The translations under genes were made by a program, and so were the position numbers. Below, in pieces: positions 7,247-20,546 of a stretch of 64,000 nt of DNA; the stretch's first letter is position 1, and each line of letters starts with the position of its first letter. The DNA is taken from assembly GCA_944389935.1 (NCBI GenBank), contig CALXOE010000007.1:21598-85597 (forward strand). Reading direction: 5' to 3'. The notes below the pieces were generated by a model. That model was not told where the DNA came from, did no database searches, and worked only from the letters and a program-made list of their open reading frames with translations. Origin of the DNA: an uncultured Victivallis sp. GTDB taxonomy: Bacteria > Verrucomicrobiota > Lentisphaeria > Victivallales > Victivallaceae.

Positions 7247-9766
7247 TCAGAATCCAAATTCAGACTGCACCATTCCAAACTCGTCTTCCTCGTCGGGAGC
7301 GGGTTTTTCAGGAGCTTTCTCCACTTTCGCCGCCGGTTTCGGGCGCGGACGGGAACGCTTCGTCCTGGCCGGAGGAAGTCCGTCATCCTCCAGCACAAGC
7401 GTTTCGACAGCCTCCTCCGTCGCGGGGGAGGCCAACTCCGGTGCGGACTCCGCCTTTTTCCCCTCTTCCGCCGGATTCGCCTCCTCCGGAATCTCTTCCG
7501 CCGGGGATGTCGCCACCGGCTCCGGCACTGCTGTCTCCGGTTCCGTGATTTCCGGATCGGGCCGGGATTCCGCCGGCGACTCCTCCGGCTTTTTTCCCTC
7601 GGAAGCCGGATGTTCCGCCGCAGTTTCCACCGGTTTTTCCGCAGAAACGACGGACTGATCCGTCACTTCATCCGTCATCTGCCCGTCAGTTTCCGGAGTC
7701 TCCTCCTTGTCCGAGGCGGCAAGTTTCAGCGCTTCGAGTTCCTCTTCGGACAAATAGCGCTTGTGCGTGATCTTCGCAAGCTGCCGGGAGGAGATCAGGA
7801 TTCCGCGCGCTTTCGGCGTGCGCATCGGCAGCTCCATCAGATTCAGTTCCCGCGCCGTGGTTTTCCCGCGGGCATTCATCTCCAGAAGCGTGTAAACCGC
7901 ATCCGAACGTGGAGTCAGAAGTTCGAGCTTGCATTTCTCCGGGCAGATCATATACTCCTTGTCGAGGATGAATCCCCCGATCGATGTCCGCTTGCCGTAA
8001 TATTTCCCCGAGGCAGTTTCCCGGTAGATCACCCCGAACTCCGTCGAGGCATCATATTTGCGGAAATCATAAAGTTTGCCGACGAACAGTTTTTCCGGCG
8101 GCAGCGCAATGACTTTGTAGCTGCCGTTCTTGCTCACGCAGACGAATCGATCGAACTCATTGCAGGCGATCGTGTCATCGCTCTTGATCGCAGTGCCGAT
8201 GTAACCGTTCCGGCGATCCCAGCCGACTTTGATGTTGTTCAGCGCCGCCGCCGTCCGGTCGATCTTTTCGAGATGTTCGATCTCGGTCCGACGCGGATAC
8301 TGATCCCCATATTTTTCCAGCAGTTTTTTCAGGTAGCGGATCGCGTACTGCTTGAGGCTGCCGAGATTTTTATTGATCTCATCCATCTTCGCAAGCACTT
8401 CGGCGATTTCGCGCTGGTTCTTCTCGATGTCGAACCGGGAGATCCGGCGCACAGGCAGCGCGAGCAGCTTGTCGACATCCTCATCGGTCACGTCCCGCCG
8501 CAGCAGATGGCGGAACGGGGCGAGTCCTGCATGGACCTCCGCGTACTCCTCCTCCTGGCTGCCGCACTCCTCGATCCGCTTGTAGATGCGGTTCTCGAAA
8601 AAGATCTGCGCCAGCGTCTTGGCATGAAACAGATCCTCCTGCTTGCCGAGCTCAATTTCGAGCTCCCGCTTCAAATATTCGAGCAGTTTACTCGTATTGC
8701 GCCGGATGACGTCCGTCACGCTCATCACCGCCGGTCGGCTCTCACAGATCACCGTCAAATTCACTGAAATCGACACCGAACAGTCGGTGTACATGTACAG
8801 CGCCTGGCGCGTCCGCTCCGGGTCATAACCGCGGGTCGGGACGATTTCGATCTCCACATGTTCGGTCGTGTAGTCGTTCACGCTCGCGATCTTGATCTTG
8901 TTCTTCTCGGCGGCCTTTTCGATCGATGCGATGAGGCTCTCGGTCGTGGTCGTCGCCGGAATTTCGCGGATGATGAGTTTCCTCCCCTCGATATCGATCT
9001 TCGCGCGCAGCGTGATCTTGCCGTTCCCATCCTGGTAGTCGCTCACGTCCATGAGCCCGCCCTGCTGAAAATCGGGATAGAGCTCGAACGATTCGCCACG
9101 CAGTTCGCTGATCTGCGCCTTGAGCAGCTCATTGAAGTTGTGCGGCATGACCTTCGTCGCCATGCCGACCGCAATCCCGTCGCTGCCGAGCATCAGAAGC
9201 GACGGGATCTTCACCGGCAGCACGACCGGCTCCTGGCTGCGCCCGTCGTAGGAGTCGACGAACTCCGTGATGTCGTTGTTGAACAGCACCTCACGCCCCA
9301 TCGGCGAAAGACTGCACTCGATGTATCGCGGCGCCGCAGCGGGACTCCCGGTCAGAATGTTGCCGAAATTCCCCTGCTTCGTGATGAAATACTCCTTGTT
9401 TGCGAGCACCACGAGCGCATCCCCGATCGAGGCATCCCCGTGCGGATGGTAGTGCATCGTGTTGCCGATCACGTTCGCCGCCTTGTGCGTGCGGCCGTCA
9501 TCGATCTTGTAGAGCGACCAGAGAATCCGCCGCTGCACGGGTTTCAAACCGTCGTCCACATCCGGAATCGCGCGGTCTTTCACGACATAGCTCGCGTACT
9601 CCAGGAAGTTCTGGTCCATCATCTGCCGGAAATACTCGTTGTTCCCGCGATGACGCACCGCCGTGACGGCCGACTCGTCAGGGACATCCAGTTCCACGGC
9701 TTCATTCACTTCCGGTTTTTCCGGCTCGATCTCCCCGGTCTCGGGCTTCTCCGGTTCGTCACTCAT
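7247..9766 (-). CDS. parC: DNA topoisomerase IV subunit A
   Basis: 839 aa. Type IIA breakage-reunion domain from residue about 60 (DRAIPDVDDGLKPVQRRILW, HYHPHGDASIGDA), with the active-site Tyr at about residue 148 in SPAAAPRYIECSL. The N-terminal 40 residues and the C-terminal 150 residues are Glu/Pro-rich and low complexity. The C-terminal half lacks an evident GyrA-box, which favours ParC over GyrA. It starts within the end of parE (8-bp overlap), so the pair is probably translationally coupled. It decatenates daughter chromosomes. The acidic tail is unusual and may be a linker or interaction region. Confidence 0.92.
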   Translation of the reverse strand: MSDEPEKPETGEIEPEKPEVNEAVELDVPDESAVTAVRHRGNNEYFRQMMDQNFLEYASYVVKDRAIPDVDDGLKPVQRRILWSLYKIDDGRTHKAANVIGNTMHYHPHGDASIGDALVVLANKEYFITKQGNFGNILTGSPAAAPRYIECSLSPMGREVLFNNDITEFVDSYDGRSQEPVVLPVKIPSLLMLGSDGIAVGMATKVMPHNFNELLKAQISELRGESFELYPDFQQGGLMDVSDYQDGNGKITLRAKIDIEGRKLIIREIPATTTTESLIASIEKAAEKNKIKIASVNDYTTEHVEIEIVPTRGYDPERTRQALYMYTDCSVSISVNLTVICESRPAVMSVTDVIRRNTSKLLEYLKRELEIELGKQEDLFHAKTLAQIFFENRIYKRIEECGSQEEEYAEVHAGLAPFRHLLRRDVTDEDVDKLLALPVRRISRFDIEKNQREIAEVLAKMDEINKNLGSLKQYAIRYLKKLLEKYGDQYPRRTEIEHLEKIDRTAAALNNIKVGWDRRNGYIGTAIKSDDTIACNEFDRFVCVSKNGSYKVIALPPEKLFVGKLYDFRKYDASTEFGVIYRETASGKYYGKRTSIGGFILDKEYMICPEKCKLELLTPRSDAVYTLLEMNARGKTTARELNLMELPMRTPKARGILISSRQLAKITHKRYLSEEELEALKLAASDKEETPETDGQMTDEVTDQSVVSAEKPVETAAEHPASEGKKPEESPAESRPDPEITEPETAVPEPVATSPAEEIPEEANPAEEGKKAESAPELASPATEEAVETLVLEDDGLPPARTKRSRPRPKPAAKVEKAPEKPAPDEEDEFGMVQSEFGF

Positions 9767-11585
9767 ATTTCGACACTTCCAGATTGTTCATGATATATTC
9801 GCGCCGCTTCGGGGTGTTGTTGCCCATGAAGAATCCGAGCAGCTCCGGAATGTTCTTCATATTGTCAAGCGTTACGGGCTGAATGCGCATCTCCTCGCCG
9901 ATGAACCGCCCGAACTCTTTCGGCGAAATCTCGCCGAGCCCCTTGAACCGGGTGATCTCCGCTTTTTTGCCGAGCTTCCGCGCCGCCGCGTCACGCTCGG
10001 CCTCATTGTAGCAGTAAACCGGCGGCTGCTTCGGCGCCTGCACCCGGAAGAGCGGCGTCTCAAGCACATACAAATGCCCCGACAGCACAAGCTGGTCGAA
10101 GAACATCAGAAAAAACGTGATCAGCAGATTCCGGATATGCAGTCCGTCCACATCCGCATCAGTCGCAAGCACGACCTTGTCGTACCGCAGATTGTCGACG
10201 GAGTCCTCGATCCCGAGCGCCTGCATGAGGAACGTCAGCTCCTCGTTCGTATAGATCTTCTCGAACTTCTCGCCGTAGCTGTTCATCGGCTTGCCGCGTA
10301 ATGCGAAGATCGCCTGGCAGTTCACGTCGCGGCACACCTCGAGCGAACCGGCGGCAGAATCGCCCTCGGTCAGGAAAATCATCGTCTCGGAGGGAGTCAC
10401 GCCGCGCGGCCATTTGTCGCCCGGATGGAATTTGCAATCCTTGAGTTTCGGAATCCGCAGCTTGCTCTTGACCGCCGCCGCCGCTCCTTTCTTCCTCAGC
10501 GCCTGAACCTGCCGGTGCATCTGCTCATTGCGCGAGACCTTGTCCAGAACGATCTCGGCGACCTCCTTGTTCTTGTGCAGGAAGTCGACGATCGCGTCGC
10601 GCACCGCCGAAACCACCGGTCCGCGCACGTCGGTGTTGCCGAGCTTGTTCTTGGTCTGCGACTCGAAGATCGGGTCGCGCAGCTTGATCGCGATCGCCCC
10701 GGCCATGCCGTCACGCACGTCATCGGCCTTGTAACTCTTGCCGGAAAACTCGTTGATCGCTTTGAGCACCCCCTCCTTGAATGCCGAAAGATGAGTGCCG
10801 CCGTCGTTCGTATACTGGCCGTTCACAAAACTGAACGCGGTCTCCCCGTAGTTGTCGCTGTGAGTGAGCGCAAATTCCAACGTCGGCGTCTTCAGCGCGA
10901 TGATCGGATAGATCTTGTCCTCGCCGATCTCGACCTCGAGCAGATCCTCCAGACCGTGGCGCGACAGATAGAGCTGCCCATTCAGATAAATCGAGAGCCC
11001 GCTGTTCAAATAGGCGTACATCCAGAGCCGTTTTTCCAGATATTCCGGCTTGAATGCGTAACCGGGAAACAACTCCGGATCCGGCGTGAATGCCACAAAC
11101 GTCCCATTGCGCTCAGTGGTTTCGCCCTCCTCCTCGCCCTGCAGGACGCCGCGCTCGAACCGCGCCTCGTGAAACTTCCCGTCCCGGTGCGACCGCACGG
11201 TGAATTTTTCCGACAGGGCGTTCACCGCCTTGGTTCCGACGCCGTTAAGTCCGATGGAGAAAGCGAACGCATCCCCCTCATACTTGCCGCCCGTGTTCAT
11301 CTCGGAGACGCACGCCACAACTTTGTCGAGCGGAATCCCGCGCCCGTAATCGCGCACGGAAACGCTCCCCGCATCCAGCGTGATGTCGATCCTTTTGCCG
11401 ACTCCCATCGTGAATTCATCGATGCAGTTGTCGATGATCTCCTTGACGAGAACGTAGATCCCGTCCTCGGGATGGGATCCGTCGCCGAGGCGGCCGATGT
11501 ACATGCCCGGCCGGTGGCGGATGTGCATCAGCGGCGACAACGTCTTGATCGAATCGCTGTCATACTTCACCGCCGCTTCCGCCAT
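9759..11585 (-). CDS. parE: DNA topoisomerase IV subunit B
   Basis: 608 aa from the ATG at 11585, supported by GGAGG and AGGAG just upstream; the longer frame would read through the promoter. GHKL ATPase domain with EIIDNCIDEF, VRDYGRGIPLD and SIGLNGVGTKAVNAL. The transducer is followed by the Toprim domain with FLTEGDSAAGS and LATDADVDGLHIRNLL. It ends with a short RFKGLGEI-containing tail and has no large GyrB-type insertion. Forms the ATPase half of topoisomerase IV with ParC, encoded next. Confidence 0.95.
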   Translation of the reverse strand: MAEAAVKYDSDSIKTLSPLMHIRHRPGMYIGRLGDGSHPEDGIYVLVKEIIDNCIDEFTMGVGKRIDITLDAGSVSVRDYGRGIPLDKVVACVSEMNTGGKYEGDAFAFSIGLNGVGTKAVNALSEKFTVRSHRDGKFHEARFERGVLQGEEEGETTERNGTFVAFTPDPELFPGYAFKPEYLEKRLWMYAYLNSGLSIYLNGQLYLSRHGLEDLLEVEIGEDKIYPIIALKTPTLEFALTHSDNYGETAFSFVNGQYTNDGGTHLSAFKEGVLKAINEFSGKSYKADDVRDGMAGAIAIKLRDPIFESQTKNKLGNTDVRGPVVSAVRDAIVDFLHKNKEVAEIVLDKVSRNEQMHRQVQALRKKGAAAAVKSKLRIPKLKDCKFHPGDKWPRGVTPSETMIFLTEGDSAAGSLEVCRDVNCQAIFALRGKPMNSYGEKFEKIYTNEELTFLMQALGIEDSVDNLRYDKVVLATDADVDGLHIRNLLITFFLMFFDQLVLSGHLYVLETPLFRVQAPKQPPVYCYNEAERDAAARKLGKKAEITRFKGLGEISPKEFGRFIGEEMRIQPVTLDNMKNIPELLGFFMGNNTPKRREYIMNNLEVSKYE

Positions 11586-11626
11586 CTCCTGTTTTCCTCC
11601 GTTTGTCCGTTCAACCATAACGGGAT

Positions 11627-11654
11627 AATATACCATTTTTCCCTGAAAATGCAA
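11627..11654 (-). promoter_or_regulatory. Promoter of parE-parC
   Basis: Minus strand TTGCAT - 16 bp - TATATT (or TATTAT at 18 bp), about 42 bp upstream of the parE ATG. Confidence 0.6.
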
Positions 11655-11704
11655 GCGGAAACCCGAATTTTGCAGGCGGCGGGAAAGAGGAAAAACCGGC
11701 CCGG

Positions 11705-12115
11705 TCAGCGTGTTCCGGCAGCCACCGGAACGCTCTCCCGCCAGACCGTCGCCCCCGTGGTCGAATCGGTCAGCGAAAAGCGGAGAAGATTCTGTTCCAT
11801 GCGGGCCCGGAGCAGATAACGCCCCTCCGGCGAAAAGCGGATCCCGCTGATCGCCCCGGTCCGTTCGATCACCCGGCGAGCGAGCGACCGGAGCGGTTCC
11901 TCCGCATCGACCGCCACCGCCGCCCCCGGGCAGTTCTGCAGCGTGTATGCAAAAAGCGAGGTGACCAGATCATTCTCGGCGCCGCGCAGATCGCGGAACG
12001 CGGGCGCCTCCTCCGTCACAATCGCCCCCTCCGGCGGCGTTCCGGGCGGCAGAATCCAGCATCCACCCGCCAGCAGCAGCGGAATCGACAGCAATACGGC
12101 AGCAGGTTTCATCAT
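11705..12115 (-). CDS. Probable lipoprotein of unknown function
   Basis: 136 aa. The N-terminus is a hydrophobic signal (MMKPAAVLLSIPLLLAGGCW) with a lipobox-like AGGC, giving Cys at residue 19. The mature part contains a region resembling a bacterial CsgG/LpoB-like fold in spacing (DLVTSLFAYTLQNCPGAAVAV, then ARMEQNLLRFSLTDSTTGATVW), but the similarity is too weak to name. It is the last gene of the run that begins at gyrB and ends the ExbB-ExbD-TonB-like group, 10 bp after the zinc-ribbon gene. Confidence 0.6.
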   Translation of the reverse strand: MMKPAAVLLSIPLLLAGGCWILPPGTPPEGAIVTEEAPAFRDLRGAENDLVTSLFAYTLQNCPGAAVAVDAEEPLRSLARRVIERTGAISGIRFSPEGRYLLRARMEQNLLRFSLTDSTTGATVWRESVPVAAGTR

Positions 12116-12125
12116 CCTCTCCCTC

Positions 12126-12371
12126 TTATTCCAGATCCCGCCGTTTCCGGCAGATGCAGATCGAATTGCAACGCGGACAGCGCGTGAGGTTCACCGACTC
12201 CTTGATGATGAACGAGTGATGACAGTTGTCGCAGTGAAACAGCGTGCTGTTGCTCAGATTCCAACTGTATCGCTTGACCCGATAGAGCTCACGACACCAG
12301 AGAATGCCGATGAAAATCAGCCAGAGCGCAAAAAATCCGAACAACGCATCGGCATAAGAGATTCCAATCAC
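12126..12371 (-). CDS. Small membrane protein with a zinc ribbon
   Basis: 81 aa. One membrane helix at about residues 7-26 (ADALFGFFALWLIFIGILW) is followed by a cytoplasmic or periplasmic zinc ribbon with two Cys pairs, FHCDNCHHSF and TRCPRCNSICIC. It overlaps the TonB-like gene by 4 bp. I do not recognise a family. The position inside the Exb/Ton group suggests an accessory role, which is only inference. Confidence 0.65.
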   Translation of the reverse strand: MIGISYADALFGFFALWLIFIGILWCRELYRVKRYSWNLSNSTLFHCDNCHHSFIIKESVNLTRCPRCNSICICRKRRDLE

Positions 12372-13105
12372 GGCGCCACCTCCTCCGACTCCATTTCCGG
12401 CCAGTAAACAACGATCGTCCCGTGCAACGCCTCCCGCTCCCCGGCAATCGCCTCAAGCGCGGCCTGGTCGAGCGCAGCGACCCCGCAGGATTGCGCCAGA
12501 TGCTGCCGCATCATACCGCCCCCTCCTCGAACCGTGATGACTGTGGGGCATACAACCGCGTTCCGATCCACCTCCCCGGGCAGTCGCAGTCGCCTGAGCT
12601 CCAGCCGCTTTCCGTCGCCGTCCGTGATGAACGGCGCTCTCACCGCCGGAACCGGAACGGGCTTCCGTTCGTCGAAGAGCCCGCCGCAATACGGCTCCGG
12701 CTCTTCCGCCGGGATCAGCGCCAGTTTCGCATAACCGGGAAGCTCCGGCAGCTGCGGGGTCGGAATCCCGGCCTCATCGTCCGCTTCCCGCGCGACTGCA
12801 CGCTCCCGGTGCTTCTCCAGCAACGCCGTATAACCCGAACCCGCATCCGAACGGGAAATCTGAGCCGGATCATGGACCAGCGTCCAGGCGAGCAGCTTGC
12901 GCCACTCCTCCTCCGGCAGTCCGGACTGCGTCAGAAGCGTCACTCCCGGACTCTTCCGCGCCGGCGGAGTCCGCTTCTCAGGCTGATAACCGGCGAGAAA
13001 AAACAGCGCCCCATGCACCAGCAGCGCCAGCACCAGGGCCTCGACCGTATACACCCAGCCGGGCGTAATCGGCCGCGTCAGCAGATAGTTTGGAATCTTC
13101 GCCAT
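12368..13105 (-). CDS. TonB-like energy transducer
   Basis: 245 aa. A single N-terminal membrane helix at about residues 18-39 (VYTVEALVLALLVHGALFFL) is followed by a proline-containing periplasmic stretch. The last 60 residues resemble the TonB C-terminal domain: CPTVITVRGGGG, then SCGVAALDQAALEAI, comparable to SSGxxxLDxAALxAV in TonB. It directly follows exbD and exbB, as TonB or TolA would. It probably transmits proton-motive force from ExbBD to an outer-membrane partner. No TonB-dependent receptor lies in the window. The TonB call rests on topology, context and a weak C-terminal match. Confidence 0.6.
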   Translation of the reverse strand: MAKIPNYLLTRPITPGWVYTVEALVLALLVHGALFFLAGYQPEKRTPPARKSPGVTLLTQSGLPEEEWRKLLAWTLVHDPAQISRSDAGSGYTALLEKHRERAVAREADDEAGIPTPQLPELPGYAKLALIPAEEPEPYCGGLFDERKPVPVPAVRAPFITDGDGKRLELRRLRLPGEVDRNAVVCPTVITVRGGGGMMRQHLAQSCGVAALDQAALEAIAGEREALHGTIVVYWPEMESEEVAP

Positions 13106-13138
13106 AGATCTCGTCTCGCCTCCTCCGCCGCAGCGGAC

Positions 13139-13606
13139 TCACTGTCCGAATACCGTCTCCGGCCGCTCCCCGGGCGGAACCGTCACCAGAAAACTCGGCA
13201 ATTCCGCGGCTTCCGCCAGCGCCATCACTTCGGCACTCTGTTCGAGAGAGACTCCCCGGTCCGCCAGAATGATGATCGTGGCGTTGCGACTGCGGCCGTG
13301 CACCTCGTTGAACTGCTGCTTGAGCATCTCCGGCGTCACCGGACGGTCGTTGAAATAGAGCAGCCGCCCGCCGTCCTCACCGCGCGTGATCGTCACCACA
13401 AACCGCTCCAGATCCGCAAAGCTCGAAGGACGCACCCGGGGCGGATTCACCCGGATTCCCGTCACCCGCACAAATGAGCTCGACAGAAACAGGAACAACA
13501 GCACGAGAAACAGCACATCGATCAGAGCGGTCAGCTCCGGCCAACCGCTCTTCGGCTTGAGCCCCGGCTTGTAACGCCGCGCTCCGATTGAGGGGGAATT
13601 ATTCAC
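13139..13606 (-). CDS. exbD: Biopolymer transport protein ExbD/TolR
   Basis: 155 aa from a GTG start at 13606 with GGAGG 8 bases upstream; the start lies inside the end of exbB (8-bp overlap). Topology is a short cytoplasmic N-terminus, one helix with the key Asp in LTALIDVLFLVLLFLFLSSS, and a periplasmic domain ending in the family segment TIIILADRGVSLEQSAEVM. The Asp is the proton-pathway residue of ExbD/TolR. Works with ExbB as a proton-driven motor. ExbD and TolR cannot be separated from sequence alone. Confidence 0.87.
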   Translation of the reverse strand: MNNSPSIGARRYKPGLKPKSGWPELTALIDVLFLVLLFLFLSSSFVRVTGIRVNPPRVRPSSFADLERFVVTITRGEDGGRLLYFNDRPVTPEMLKQQFNEVHGRSRNATIIILADRGVSLEQSAEVMALAEAAELPSFLVTVPPGERPETVFGQ

Positions 13607-14249
13607 GTCCCGCCTCCGTCTTCGCTTTCGACTCCCGACGGCGGCGCTCCATGAATCCGAGCATCTCAAGCGACGCCTTCTCCATATCCAGCGTGATGGA
13701 GTCCACCCGCGCCACCAGATAGTTGTAGGCCAGATAACACGGAATCGCCACCGCCAGCGCCGATGCCGTCGTCAACAACGCCATCTTCACCGCGCCGGCG
13801 ATGTCCGTCGCCGTGAACGACTCACTCCCCTGCGCCGCGTCAAACACCTGCATCATCCCGAGCACCGTCCCGAGAAAACCGATCAACGGCAGCACAAACC
13901 CGAGCGTTCCGAGCAGATTGATGTGCCGTTCCAGTTTTGGAATCTCCTCCAGCGCCGCATCATCCACCGCCTTGCGGATATCCTCGTCACCGCGTTCATA
14001 GGCGCGAATCGCGGCCGCCAGCAGCCGCGCCGCCGGCCCCGGCGTGTGGTCGCAGAGCGTCAGCGCCTCGACAAATCCATCCCGCCGCAGCACGTTGAAC
14101 AATCCCCGCAGCACCTCCCCGATGTTGATCTCCTCCCGGTGGAACTGAAACACTTTCTTCAGGAAAATGAACAGCGCCACCACGCTGCAGAAGAGAATCA
14201 CCCACATGATCGGACCACCGTCCTCCATCAACTTCAAGACCAATGACAT
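13599..14249 (-). CDS. exbB: MotA/TolQ/ExbB proton channel protein
   Basis: 216 aa with three membrane helices: residues 14-31 (IMWVILFCSVVALFIFLK), about 110-135 and about 150-175. The family core is NLLGTLGFVLPLIGFLGTVLGMM followed by GAVKMALLTTASALAVAIP, the conserved ExbB/TolQ pattern. It starts 1 bp after the TPR protein stop and overlaps exbD, so the unit TPR - ExbB - ExbD - TonB-like is contiguous. Forms the membrane pentamer surrounding the ExbD helices. Confidence 0.9.
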   Translation of the reverse strand: MSLVLKLMEDGGPIMWVILFCSVVALFIFLKKVFQFHREEINIGEVLRGLFNVLRRDGFVEALTLCDHTPGPAARLLAAAIRAYERGDEDIRKAVDDAALEEIPKLERHINLLGTLGFVLPLIGFLGTVLGMMQVFDAAQGSESFTATDIAGAVKMALLTTASALAVAIPCYLAYNYLVARVDSITLDMEKASLEMLGFMERRRRESKAKTEAGRE

Positions 14250-14250
14250 T

Positions 14251-16755
14251 TCACGGTTTCCTCTGTAAATTGTATTTTCGCCGAATCTCCTGCCGGATCC
14301 GGTCGAAATCCTCGCCGGTCGGCAGTTGCAGCTCCTCCAGTATCCCGATCACCCGGAGCGCGTCGCGCGCCCCCGCCGGCGTCCCACGCTTCAAACCCGC
14401 CAGCGCGGCCGAATATCCGGCCTTGCCGGTCCAGACCGGATCCGGCATCACCCCGCCGCGTTTCTGGTCGAGCGCCAGATAAAGAACCCGGCTGTACGCA
14501 TCGAGCGCCCGGCCCGGCTCCCCCAGAAGTTCCCGGCATTTCCCGAGTTTGTAGAGACTCTGAAGCTGCAGCCGCGGATCGCCCGGCTCCTCCGCCAGCT
14601 TCCCGTAAAGTTCCGCAGCGGCTTTCAAATCGGCCGGGTCGAGCGTCTCGGCATAAATGCAGTAACGCGCATCGGCAATCCGCCCGGACGCAATCCGCCC
14701 GAACAACCCGTCGGGACGCAGTTCATGCGCCTGCCGGAAAAATTTCAACGCCCCGGCGTACCGCCCCGCATCCATCTCCAGATTCCCCGCCAGAAGTGCC
14801 GCATCCGCAGCAAACGAACTCTCCGCCCGGGTCGAAAGCAGCGTCTCAAGCAGCTCTTTCGCCCGCGACGGATTCTGCTGAGAACGGGCGATCTGCGCCC
14901 GACGGTAAAGCAGCTCGGCCGCCACTTCCGGCTCTTCTGCCGCCCCCCGCTTCTCGAGTTCAACAAGCTGCTGCTCCGCGCCCGCCGGATCACCGCCCGC
15001 AAGCAGATAATCCGCCAGCTGCAGCCGCGCTTCCACACTCCCGGCCGATCCGGGAAATCTCTCATCGAGCTCGTTCAAAGCGCGGGCGACATCTTCACTT
15101 CGCCCGCCGAAATATCCCGCCTGCATCGCCAGATAGAGCGCCCGCGCCGCATCAGGAGGCACTGGTTTCAGCCCGGCATAACGGAACAATCCCTCCGCCG
15201 CCGCCGGATAATCGCGCAACTCCAGCGCCAGCTCCGCCGCCGCCAGCTGCGCCGCCGGCACATAATCCGACTCGGGATGCAGGATCAGAAACCGTTCGTA
15301 CTCGCTGCGCGCCGCTCCGGTCTGCCCCCGCTTCTCCAACAGAAACGCACGATAATATTCCGCAGCCACCCGGTATTCCGGATTCTTCGCGTCACGCAGC
15401 TTCTCCGCAACCGGCATCGCCTCAGCATAGGCCCCCAGCGGAATCAGCGACCGCAGCAGCCAGAAACGAGCGGCCTCCGCATGCGTACCGTTCACGTCCG
15501 CAACCGATTTCATCCGCTGCGCGGCCCGGGCAAAATCCCCGCACCGGAAATAGTGTTCCCCCAGCAGCAGCTCCCCCTCCTCTTTCTGTGCCGGGGTCTC
15601 CGCCTGCTCGACCAGGTAACGGAACATCGGTTCGGCCAGATCGTACAGTTTCGCATCCGAAGCCGCCACCGCCGCCTCCCGCGCCGCCGTCAGCCGGTCT
15701 CCCGCCGGAATCCGGTTGTCGCCCGTCACCCGGGAGTAGAGATCCAGCGCCTGTTTCACGTCGCCCGCACCGGCCAGCAGACGGGCTCCGCGCAGCAGCA
15801 GACCCGCACGGTCCGGCGAATCCGGATAAAACGTCAGATAGCGCCGCAGCGTCGCCGCCGCCTGCGCCGGATCGTGTCCCGCCTGCAGATTGATGAGTTC
15901 ACGCAGCGCATTCTGCCGCTCGACATCGGTATCGGCCAGCTTGAACGCATCGGACCAGAGCGATTCCGCCGCCGCAGTCTGCTTCTTCTCCATCGCCAGA
16001 CGGGCCCCGCCGACCGCGAGCTCATAGAGAATCGGAGCGGGCTGCTTCCCGGGATTCCCGCTCAAGCTCCCCCAATCCGTCAGAAAACGGTCAAATGCAC
16101 CGCGCCGCAGAGCCACCAGCAGATCCAGCGTCCGCCAGTGCGCCGGATTCATCTTGCGAAACTTCCCCGCCGCCAGCAACTCTTCCGCAGTCTTGTAGTC
16201 GCCGGACTCGATCAGCGCGTAAATCCTCGCTTCGAGTGCGCGCTGCGCCCAGCGCGGCAAATCCGCATTTTCGTTTTCGATCTGTGCAAACTTTTCGACC
16301 GCGCCTTTGAAATTCTTCTGCCCGAGCCGGGCCTCCCCGACTCCGAGCGCCGCTTCGCAGGCCGTCTCCGGATCCGACGCTCCGGAGGCGAGTGCCGAAA
16401 AAAACTCTTCAGCCTCCGCATACCGCTTCTCCGCCATCAGGATCTGCCCGGGCAGCATCCCGGCACCGTGGGCCGGCAGGCGGGAGCGATATTCCGCCAG
16501 CAGACGTTTCGCCGCCTCGACATCGCCGTCCCTCAATTTCGCATCGGCCATCGAGAGCGTATTCGCCCCCCATTTCTCCACATCCTGTGCGGAAATCTGC
16601 CGGGCGTTGTCGAAGTATTGCGCCGCATTTTTGTAATCGCCCTGCGCACAGGCTTCTTCGCCGAGACGGCGTTCCGCCGCCTCGTCAGCGCAAAGCGGCA
16701 GCAGAAACGCCCCAAAAAGCGCCCCCGCCGCCGCAATGATTCGAGCTGTTTTCAA
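14251..16755 (-). CDS. Periplasmic TPR-repeat protein
   Basis: 834 aa. Signal peptide MKTARIIAAAGALFGAFLLPLCA, probably cleaved near residue 23. The rest is a long alpha-solenoid of TPR-like units rich in Ala, Leu and Arg (for example ACAQGDYKNAAQYFDNAR near residue 37, and repeated GDxxxAxxxYxxxL patterns to the C-terminus). No enzyme motif is seen. It lies between recA and exbB and abuts exbB by 1 bp. Large TPR proteins next to ExbBD are known in Bacteroidota and Planctomycetota, where they are thought to be scaffolds in the envelope; the partner here is unknown. Confidence 0.75.
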   Translation of the reverse strand: MKTARIIAAAGALFGAFLLPLCADEAAERRLGEEACAQGDYKNAAQYFDNARQISAQDVEKWGANTLSMADAKLRDGDVEAAKRLLAEYRSRLPAHGAGMLPGQILMAEKRYAEAEEFFSALASGASDPETACEAALGVGEARLGQKNFKGAVEKFAQIENENADLPRWAQRALEARIYALIESGDYKTAEELLAAGKFRKMNPAHWRTLDLLVALRRGAFDRFLTDWGSLSGNPGKQPAPILYELAVGGARLAMEKKQTAAAESLWSDAFKLADTDVERQNALRELINLQAGHDPAQAAATLRRYLTFYPDSPDRAGLLLRGARLLAGAGDVKQALDLYSRVTGDNRIPAGDRLTAAREAAVAASDAKLYDLAEPMFRYLVEQAETPAQKEEGELLLGEHYFRCGDFARAAQRMKSVADVNGTHAEAARFWLLRSLIPLGAYAEAMPVAEKLRDAKNPEYRVAAEYYRAFLLEKRGQTGAARSEYERFLILHPESDYVPAAQLAAAELALELRDYPAAAEGLFRYAGLKPVPPDAARALYLAMQAGYFGGRSEDVARALNELDERFPGSAGSVEARLQLADYLLAGGDPAGAEQQLVELEKRGAAEEPEVAAELLYRRAQIARSQQNPSRAKELLETLLSTRAESSFAADAALLAGNLEMDAGRYAGALKFFRQAHELRPDGLFGRIASGRIADARYCIYAETLDPADLKAAAELYGKLAEEPGDPRLQLQSLYKLGKCRELLGEPGRALDAYSRVLYLALDQKRGGVMPDPVWTGKAGYSAALAGLKRGTPAGARDALRVIGILEELQLPTGEDFDRIRQEIRRKYNLQRKP

Positions 16756-16771
16756 ACCGTCACCACCCCGA

Positions 16772-17878
<1,107 letters not shown>

Positions 17879-17910
17879 TTTCCGTTCTCCCAGTGAAAAT
17901 AGATTACTGT

Positions 17911-20421
<2,511 letters not shown>

Positions 20422-20434
20422 TCAACAGGGGAAC

Positions 20435-20463
20435 AATATACAGCCAACCCCGCGCAATTTCAA
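20435..20463 (-). promoter_or_regulatory. Promoter of gyrB (and probably recA)
   Basis: Minus strand TTGAAA - 17 bp - TATATT, about 41 bp upstream of the gyrB ATG. It is one of the best matches in the window. Confidence 0.7.
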
Positions 20464-20482
20464 GGAAAAAGCGGAGCGGCGG

Positions 20483-20511
20483 TTGCATATTTTCCATTCG
20501 CATGTTATTTT
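20483..20511 (+). promoter_or_regulatory. Promoter of the SEC59-like kinase gene
   Basis: Plus strand TTGCAT - 17 bp - TATTTT, divergent from the gyrB promoter and 35 bp upstream of the TTG start. Confidence 0.5.
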
Positions 20512-20546
20512 TACCGGAAAGAAGAAATCTCTGGAGGAGAATCGCG

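Noticed and set aside
11586..11654. Upstream start of parE
   Set aside because: It would place coding sequence over the -10 box; the ATG at 11585 has GGAGG and AGGAG.
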